A DNA stretch of 11,350 nucleotides, from the NCBI GenBank assembly GCA_002345675.1, contig DDWL01000050.1, forward strand, positions 1 through 11,350, in the 5' to 3' direction. The translations under genes were made by a program, and so were the position numbers. A model generated the notes under the pieces. The model ran no database searches, was not told the origin of the DNA, and was given only the letters and a program-made list of their open reading frames with translations. This DNA is from Bacteroidales bacterium UBA2287. GTDB lineage: Bacteria > Bacteroidota > Bacteroidia > Bacteroidales > Tenuifilaceae. This document shows positions 7,944-11,350 of the stretch, piece by piece (position 1 is the first letter of the stretch; every line of letters starts with the position of its first letter).

Positions 7944-8171
7944 TTATTGCTGCGTTAATAAACTTCGTTCGTTTAGAACCTTGGCATCAGGGGGTAATTT
8001 CGAAATGTAATATCGCTTGCCTGTCGTAGATACACCGCTGGTTTTGTTGTAACCTTCAGACTCAATTTTCATACTTGTCTTTAACCCTTTCCATTTTTGC
8101 TTATTCTCGATATGGCTCAATTCGCCATATGCATAACAATTACGTTTCTCTATTCCACAGTCTCCAGTCAA
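7944..8171 (-). pseudogene. Fragment of an ISAs1-family (H-repeat type) transposase
   Basis: A 75-codon open frame with only a TTG as possible start. The translation contains GIEKR, then KWKGLKTSMKIESE, then GKRYYISKLPPDAK. This order and spacing matches the C-terminal half of ISAs1/H-repeat transposases, where a 'GxIExR...' segment is followed by 'W.GL+S...V.S/E' and 'RYYISSL'. The family normally continues with an 'HW.IEN.LHW.LDV' block. It is missing: after DAKVLNE the frame reads SLLTQQ and stops, and no other frame restores it. The N-terminal two thirds are also absent. Homology stops near 8156, where short repeat DNA (AACCGATAACCGAC) begins. This is from memory of the family, not a search. 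Confidence 0.7.
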
Positions 8172-8183
8172 CCGATAACCGAC
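8170..8183. repeat. 7-bp repeat, two units (AACCGAT / AACCGAC)
   Basis: Two adjacent heptamers directly upstream of the dispersed element at 8181-8233. They resemble the CCGAA and TACCGAT heptamers in the island at 9714-9775, where the same element also follows heptamer DNA. Confidence 0.4.
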
Positions 8184-8233
8184 CCTTCGGCAGGGGCTCC
8201 CGTGAGCTCGTCGAACGGCTCAGGGCTCGCAAC
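8181..8233. repeat. Dispersed short element, copy interrupted by 24 bp
   Basis: GACCCTTCGGCAGG (8181-8194) and CTCAGGGCTCGCAAC (8219-8233) are identical to the two halves of an uninterrupted 29-bp sequence at 9798-9826. Here 24 extra bases (8195-8218) separate them. The extra piece contains GAGCTCGTCGAACGG, which looks related to the element's own CTTCGGCAGG/GCTCAGG words, so it may be a nested copy or a duplication. Confidence 0.65.
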
Positions 8234-8280
8234 AGAAAACTGCCAACCCCCAACTAATGTTAATTGTTTTAAATTCTTCT

Positions 8281-8310
8281 CTGTTTTTTTTAAAAATTAC
8301 CTTACTTTTG
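8281..8310 (+). promoter_or_regulatory. Bacteroidota-type promoter of the prohibitin gene
   Basis: TACTTTTG at 8303-8310 is a perfect TAnnTTTG -7 element, identical to the one serving the envelope operon. The -33 position carries CTG (8281-8283) before a T run, 19 nt upstream, a weaker match to TTTG. Transcription would start near 8316, 22 nt before the chosen ATG at 8338, and downstream of the alternative ATG at 8257. Confidence 0.7.
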
Positions 8311-8337
8311 AGAAATGTTAAACAAAAAGATGAAAAG

Positions 8338-9150
8338 ATGAAAAGAAATCATGTTGCACTAGTTATTGTTATTGCGAGTATTATTGTTCTCTTAATATTT
8401 GGAAGCCGTACTTTTAATATTCTTCAACCTGGCGAAAGGGGTGTAATTTTCAGGCCTTTTACCAGTGGTCTCGACAAGGAGAATATTCTACCCCCAGGAT
8501 TTCATATTGTTGCACCTTGGAACGACTTACATGTATACGATGTTAAGGAAATGAAAGCCGAAGAGACTATGGATGTACTCGACAAAAGCGGCTTACAAGT
8601 AGTAATTGATGTTACCATTCGCTTTAACCCTTACTACGAAAAGATTGGATCGCTACACGAAATTTTTGGTAAAAACTATATTAACCAGCTGGTAATTCCC
8701 GAAATGCGCTCGTCGGTTCGTCAGGTTGCTGGACGCTATACTGCCGAGGAAATTTACTCGACCAAGCGTAGCGAGGTTGAGCAAACCATTGTTCTTGAAA
8801 CTAATAAGGCGCTTAAGGAGAACTATATCGATATGAGGGCATTGTTAATTCGCAGCATTAGCTTGCCAACCCAAATTCAGCAAGCAATTGAGAATAAGCT
8901 TACTCAGGAACAGGAAGCGCTTGCATATCAGTTTAAACTCGACCGCGAAAAGAGCGAAGCCGAGCGCCGCAGAATTGGTGCAGAGGGCGAAGCTAAAGCC
9001 AACCAAATTATTAATAGCAGTTTAACAAGTAGTTTGCTTAAAATGAGGGGTATTGAGGCAACTGTCGAGCTGGCCAAATCGGCAAATGCTAAAGTTGTTG
9101 TAATTGGAAGCGGAAAGGATGGTTTACCCCTAATTCTTGGAAATAATTAA
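8338..9150 (+). CDS. Prohibitin / Band 7 (SPFH) family membrane protein
   Basis: 270 aa. One transmembrane helix at residues 5-22 anchors it, followed by a Band 7/PHB domain from about 25 to 185. It begins with FNILQPGERGVIFRPFTSG, which matches the prohibitin opening, and contains GLQVVIDVTIRFNP and VRQVAGRYTAEEIYSTKRSEVE. Residues about 184-225 are a charged coiled coil (ENKLTQEQEA, EKSEAERRRIGAEGEAKA), and the C-terminus ends VVVIGSGKDGLPLILGNN. Length is typical of prohibitins. In the family these proteins form large ring-like membrane assemblies and influence membrane proteases and lipid organisation; the exact role here is not shown. I choose the ATG at 8338 rather than 8257, because the promoter lies between them and the extra 27 residues are low-complexity and outside the family. 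Confidence 0.92.
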   Translation: MKRNHVALVIVIASIIVLLIFGSRTFNILQPGERGVIFRPFTSGLDKENILPPGFHIVAPWNDLHVYDVKEMKAEETMDVLDKSGLQVVIDVTIRFNPYYEKIGSLHEIFGKNYINQLVIPEMRSSVRQVAGRYTAEEIYSTKRSEVEQTIVLETNKALKENYIDMRALLIRSISLPTQIQQAIENKLTQEQEALAYQFKLDREKSEAERRRIGAEGEAKANQIINSSLTSSLLKMRGIEATVELAKSANAKVVVIGSGKDGLPLILGNN

Positions 9151-9192
9151 TAATCAGTTTAAATTTCAACAATATTTAAAAATCATTTAGAT

Positions 9193-9657
9193 ATGATACA
9201 AAGAATTCAAACTCTATTCCTAATAGCAGCAACTGTTTTCCTTTCGTTTACAGTGTTTTTTCCATTTGCCGAGCTAGTGCGCAATTCGGATCAAATGCTA
9301 TATAGTTTAGATTTTAACGGACTTATTGCCTCCGAAAATAAGGTGGAATTAGTGTTTAATGTTCTCCCTGTTTCAATTCTTATTATCTTAACCCTTGCAC
9401 TTACTGTTACCACTATTTTCTTGTACAAAAAGCGAATGCTTCAAATACGCTTGTGCATTTTTAATGCAATTCTTCAACTTGGAATCCCCGGTTTAATTTT
9501 TTACTACGTAAGAATGGCCGAGGCTACGCTTCCTGGTGTTTCGTCGTACAATGTTGTATTCGTTTTCCCTATTGCCAGTGCAATTTTAATTTTCCTTGCC
9601 CTTCGAGCAATTGCTCGCGATGAAGCACTTATAAGGAGTTTGGATAGGCTGAGGTAG
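9193..9657 (+). CDS. DUF4293 family integral membrane protein
   Basis: 154 aa with four predicted membrane helices (about residues 7-26, 55-77, 86-106 and 120-140). The opening MIQRIQTLFLIAA and the ending ARDEALIRSLDRLR are the two most recognisable parts of the Bacteroidota DUF4293 family, and the length is usual for it. The function of the family is unknown. It lies 42 nt after the prohibitin gene on the same strand. I see no TAnnTTTG element in that gap, so it is probably read from the prohibitin promoter. Confidence 0.88.
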   Translation: MIQRIQTLFLIAATVFLSFTVFFPFAELVRNSDQMLYSLDFNGLIASENKVELVFNVLPVSILIILTLALTVTTIFLYKKRMLQIRLCIFNAILQLGIPGLIFYYVRMAEATLPGVSSYNVVFVFPIASAILIFLALRAIARDEALIRSLDRLR

Positions 9658-9662
9658 GTTTT

Positions 9663-9702
9663 GAGTTATTGAGTTATTGAGTTATTGAGTTATTGAGTTA
9701 AT
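9663..9702. repeat. 8-bp tandem repeat GAGTTATT, five units
   Basis: Four perfect copies of GAGTTATT followed by GAGTTAAT, starting 5 nt after the DUF4293 stop codon. This near-perfect array is a likely site of copy-number change by slippage. Confidence 0.85.
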
Positions 9703-9713
9703 TGGTTGGTTGA

Positions 9714-9741
9714 GTCCGAAGTCCGAAGACCGAAGACCGAA
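9714..9741. repeat. 7-bp tandem repeat, four units (GTCCGAA, GACCGAA)
   Basis: Two GTCCGAA units are followed by two GACCGAA units without gaps. It begins 11 bp after the 8-bp array, so two arrays of different period lie side by side. Confidence 0.8.
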
Positions 9742-9754
9742 GTGAATGTTGGAT

Positions 9755-9775
9755 ATCGGTGATAGGTAATCGGTA
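9755..9775. repeat. 7-bp repeat, three units (ATCGGTG, ATAGGTA, ATCGGTA)
   Basis: Three degenerate heptamers in direct succession; on the other strand they read TACCGAT, TACCTAT, CACCGAT. The period equals that of the neighbouring arrays but the word differs. Confidence 0.5.
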
Positions 9776-9786
9776 TTCAGTTGGAA

Positions 9787-9851
9787 GACTGAAGACTGAC
9801 CCTTCGGCAGGCTCAGGGCTCGCAACTGAGAACTGAAGACTGAGGACTGAA
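9787..9851. repeat. 7-bp array (GACTGAA family) interrupted by a dispersed element
   Basis: Heptamers GACTGAA and GACTGAC (9787-9800) and, after a 23-bp break, AACTGAG, AACTGAA, GACTGAG, GACTGAA (9824-9851) share the consensus RACTGAR. The break at 9801-9823 is the core of the element also found at 8181-8233, and the heptamer word resumes directly after it. Confidence 0.7.
9798..9826. repeat. Dispersed short element, intact copy
   Basis: GACCCTTCGGCAGG followed directly by CTCAGGGCTCGCAAC. Both halves recur exactly at 8181-8194 and 8219-8233. The middle CCCTTCGGCAGGCTCAGGG is a weak imperfect palindrome. Its edges blend with the surrounding heptamers, so exact limits are uncertain. Confidence 0.65.
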
Positions 9852-9862
9852 TATGAGTTATA

Positions 9863-9894
9863 AAGAAAGGCTGCATGTACATGCAGCCTTTCTT
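9863..9894. terminator. Bidirectional terminator, perfect 32-bp palindrome
   Basis: AAGAAAGGCTGCATG at 9863-9877 is followed by TA and by its exact reverse complement, with no mismatch over 32 bases. On the minus strand it lies about 20 nt after the pyrI stop and ends in TTTCTTTA; on the plus strand it ends in TTTCTTGTGTTT. It separates convergent genes (DUF4293 and pyrI). It fits the pyrI end best, being more than 200 bp from the DUF4293 stop. Confidence 0.85.
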
Positions 9895-9914
9895 GTGTTT
9901 AAAGGGTTACTAAC

Positions 9915-10373
9915 CTATAAAAACTCCATATGCTCCTGATCGGTAATTTTTTCGCAGTAGTGGCACTTAAGCGAAACATTTGCCTTATCGACTACAGCAA
10001 ATTTTGATGGAACTTTCTCGAAATTTGTAATGCACTTAGGGTTAACGCATTTTACAATTCCCGAAATGGTGTCCGGAACTTCGACAAGTTGCTTTTCAAC
10101 AACAGTGTAATCCTTAATAATATTCAGTTTTGCATGGGGAGCAACAAGGGCAATACGGTTTATCTCATCCTTTTCGAAGAACTTTCCTGCAATTTTAATA
10201 ATTGCCTTTTTACCAAGCATTCGGCTCTCCATATTGGTGCCAAAGGTTATTAAATTACCAATTCGTTCGAGGCCAAGAATTGAAATTACCCTAAAAAGGT
10301 TTTGTGCTGGTATGTGGTCTATAACGGTGCCATTCTCAATGGCGCTCACGTTAAGCTGTTTCTTTTCAGTCAT
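9915..10373 (-). CDS. pyrI: Aspartate carbamoyltransferase regulatory subunit
   Basis: 152 aa. PyrI binds nucleotide effectors and joins with the PyrB trimers into the allosteric enzyme. Near the N-terminus VSAIENGTVIDHIPAQ matches the effector-binding start of the family. The C-terminal zinc domain is complete: Cys109, Cys114, Cys137 and Cys140, arranged C-x4-C and C-x2-C (CVNPKC, CHYC), which in the family hold the zinc that mediates contact with PyrB. I start at the ATG at 10373 because MTEKKQLNVSAIENGT aligns with known PyrI starts and the length is then usual. An ATG at 10403 would add ten residues and overlap pyrB. The start is 19 nt after the pyrB stop, so the two are one operon. Confidence 0.95.
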   Translation of the reverse strand: MTEKKQLNVSAIENGTVIDHIPAQNLFRVISILGLERIGNLITFGTNMESRMLGKKAIIKIAGKFFEKDEINRIALVAPHAKLNIIKDYTVVEKQLVEVPDTISGIVKCVNPKCITNFEKVPSKFAVVDKANVSLKCHYCEKITDQEHMEFL

Positions 10374-10392
10374 TTTCGAAATTTTAATTTGA

Positions 10393-11298
10393 TTAAACAC
10401 CAAGAATTCGTTTCATAATGGCCATACGGGTAAAAACTCCGTTGAGCGCCTGTGGGAAGTAGTATGCCTTGCTGTTGCTGTCCACATCGGTATGAATTTC
10501 ATTTACACGAGGTAGCGGGTGAAGAACTCTCATGTTCGACTTGGTATTTTCGAGCATTTTATTGCGAAGAACGTACACATTTTTAACCTTTTCGTACTCC
10601 ATTGGATCCGAGAAGCGTTCCTTTTGAACTCTTGTCATGTAAATAATGTCGGCCTTGTCGAGGTTCTCGTTTAGGTCGGTTTGCTCTGTGTACTTTAATC
10701 CAAGGTTGTCGAGTTGCATTTTGTACTCGGCTGGCATTTGCAGCTCCTTTGGTGCAACAAAGGTAAAGGTTGCTCCAAACTGACTCATTGCCTGCAGTAG
10801 CGAGTGAACTGTTCGCCCGTACTTTAAGTCGCCAACTAAAAAGATATTCAGGTTGTTTAGTGTACCCTGCGTTTTACGAATGGAGTACAAGTCGAGAAGC
10901 GTTTGGGTTGGGTGCTGATTTGCGCCATCGCCAGCATTTACAATGGGAACAGGCGAAACCTCGGCGGCAAAGCGAGCGCTTCCCTCAATTGGGTGGCGCA
11001 TTACAATTAGGTCGGAGTAATTAGCCACGGTTAAAATGGTATCCTTAAGGCTTTCACCTTTCGAAACCGAGGTGTTTGCAGCTTCTGAAAAGCCTATTAC
11101 TCTTCCGCCAAGGCGGTTAACAGCACTCTCGAAACTCAAGCGCGTTCGGGTCGACGGTTCGAAGAATAGTGTAGCCACTACCTTACTTGCCATAATGTTT
11201 TGAATAGGATTCTTTTCGAACTCTTCGGCCAGATCGAGAAGGTCGAAAATTTCGTCCTTGCTTAGGTCGTTAATGGAAACAAGGCTTCTGTTTTTCAT
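10393..11298 (-). CDS. pyrB: Aspartate carbamoyltransferase catalytic subunit
   Basis: 301 aa. It makes carbamoyl-aspartate from carbamoyl phosphate and aspartate, the first committed step of pyrimidine synthesis, in the cytoplasm. The active-site motifs are all present: FEPSTRTR at 46-53 (carbamoyl-phosphate loop), Ser77 and Lys80 in NTSVSKGES (the 80s loop reaching from the neighbouring subunit), Arg101-His102, HPTQTLLD at 129-136, Arg162 in KYGRTVHS, Arg223 and Gln225 in TRVQKERF, and HPLPRV at 260-265. Length is normal for the family and I see no damage. With pyrI directly downstream, this is expected to be the regulated dodecameric enzyme type. No promoter is visible in the 52 bases between the ATG and the window edge. 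Confidence 0.97.
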   Translation of the reverse strand: MKNRSLVSINDLSKDEIFDLLDLAEEFEKNPIQNIMASKVVATLFFEPSTRTRLSFESAVNRLGGRVIGFSEAANTSVSKGESLKDTILTVANYSDLIVMRHPIEGSARFAAEVSPVPIVNAGDGANQHPTQTLLDLYSIRKTQGTLNNLNIFLVGDLKYGRTVHSLLQAMSQFGATFTFVAPKELQMPAEYKMQLDNLGLKYTEQTDLNENLDKADIIYMTRVQKERFSDPMEYEKVKNVYVLRNKMLENTKSNMRVLHPLPRVNEIHTDVDSNSKAYYFPQALNGVFTRMAIMKRILGV

Positions 11299-11326
11299 TG
11301 CATTTTAGTTTAAGGTTAATATTAGG

Positions 11327-11350
11327 TTAATTCAGTTAATTCAGTTAATT
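11327..11350. repeat. 9-bp tandem repeat TTAATTCAG upstream of pyrB, cut by the window edge
   Basis: Two full units and six bases of a third are visible, 29 nt before the pyrB start codon. On the pyrB strand they read CTGAATTAA. The array continues beyond the window, so its length and any link to pyrB expression cannot be judged. Confidence 0.65.

Noticed and set aside
8075..8321. Two plus-strand open frames of 60 and 74 codons
   Set aside because: They are antisense to the transposase remnant and run through the dispersed repeat element; no family resemblance is visible.
8257..8337. N-terminal extension of the prohibitin protein by 27 residues
   Set aside because: The predicted promoter at 8281-8310 lies inside it, its composition is low-complexity hydrophobic, and prohibitins begin with a short anchor like that starting at 8338.
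9658..9862. Possible CRISPR array
   Set aside because: Repeats are 7-8 bp and directly adjacent, with no spacers, and no cas genes are present in the window.
9682..9882. A 66-codon minus-strand open frame
   Set aside because: Its sequence is the translation of the 7- and 8-bp arrays and of half the terminator palindrome.
1..11350. tRNA or rRNA genes and riboswitches
   Set aside because: I saw no T-loop signature with a matching acceptor stem, no rRNA-like sequence and no recognisable riboswitch core in the gaps between genes.

Overview
The window looks like chromosomal DNA of a Bacteroidota bacterium, probably from the Bacteroidales/Marinilabiliales side. This rests on a DUF4293 membrane-protein gene (a Bacteroidota family), two promoters of the Bacteroidota type (TTTG / TAnnTTTG), starts with little or no Shine-Dalgarno sequence, A+T-rich coding DNA and a pyrB-pyrI pair. 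Genus cannot be read from the sequence.

Layout. (1) 1-466 has no gene; it is packed with small inverted repeats and short tandem repeats, and the hairpin at 392-428 is a likely terminator for the operon that follows on the minus strand. (2) 467-7498 is a three-gene minus-strand operon transcribed from a clear promoter at 7533-7564: a secreted HEAT-like helical protein (311 aa), a predicted outer-membrane beta-barrel protein (585 aa) and a giant secreted beta-rich protein (about 1446 aa). The first two genes are 5 nt apart and the last two overlap, so they are probably made together as one envelope or surface system of unknown function. This is the best candidate in the window for something undescribed. 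(3) 7565-8337 is a repeat island: a second copy of the hairpin seen at 392-428, another small hairpin, an 8-bp phased repeat, a decayed ISAs1-family transposase fragment and a copy of a dispersed short element. (4) 8338-9657, plus strand: a membrane-anchored prohibitin/Band 7 protein with its own promoter, then the DUF4293 protein. (5) 9658-9914 is another repeat island with 8-bp and 7-bp arrays, ending in a perfect 32-bp palindrome that is a terminator between convergent genes. (6) 9915-11298, minus strand: pyrI and pyrB, the regulatory and catalytic subunits of aspartate transcarbamoylase (pyrimidine synthesis). A 9-bp tandem repeat lies upstream of pyrB and runs off the window edge.

The pyrimidine genes and the prohibitin/DUF4293 pair are ordinary housekeeping genes. 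The unusual material is the three-gene envelope operon and the non-coding DNA, where every gap of more than about 50 bp carries short phased repeats with 7-, 8- or 9-bp periods, several of them sharing similar words (ACTGA, GAACA).
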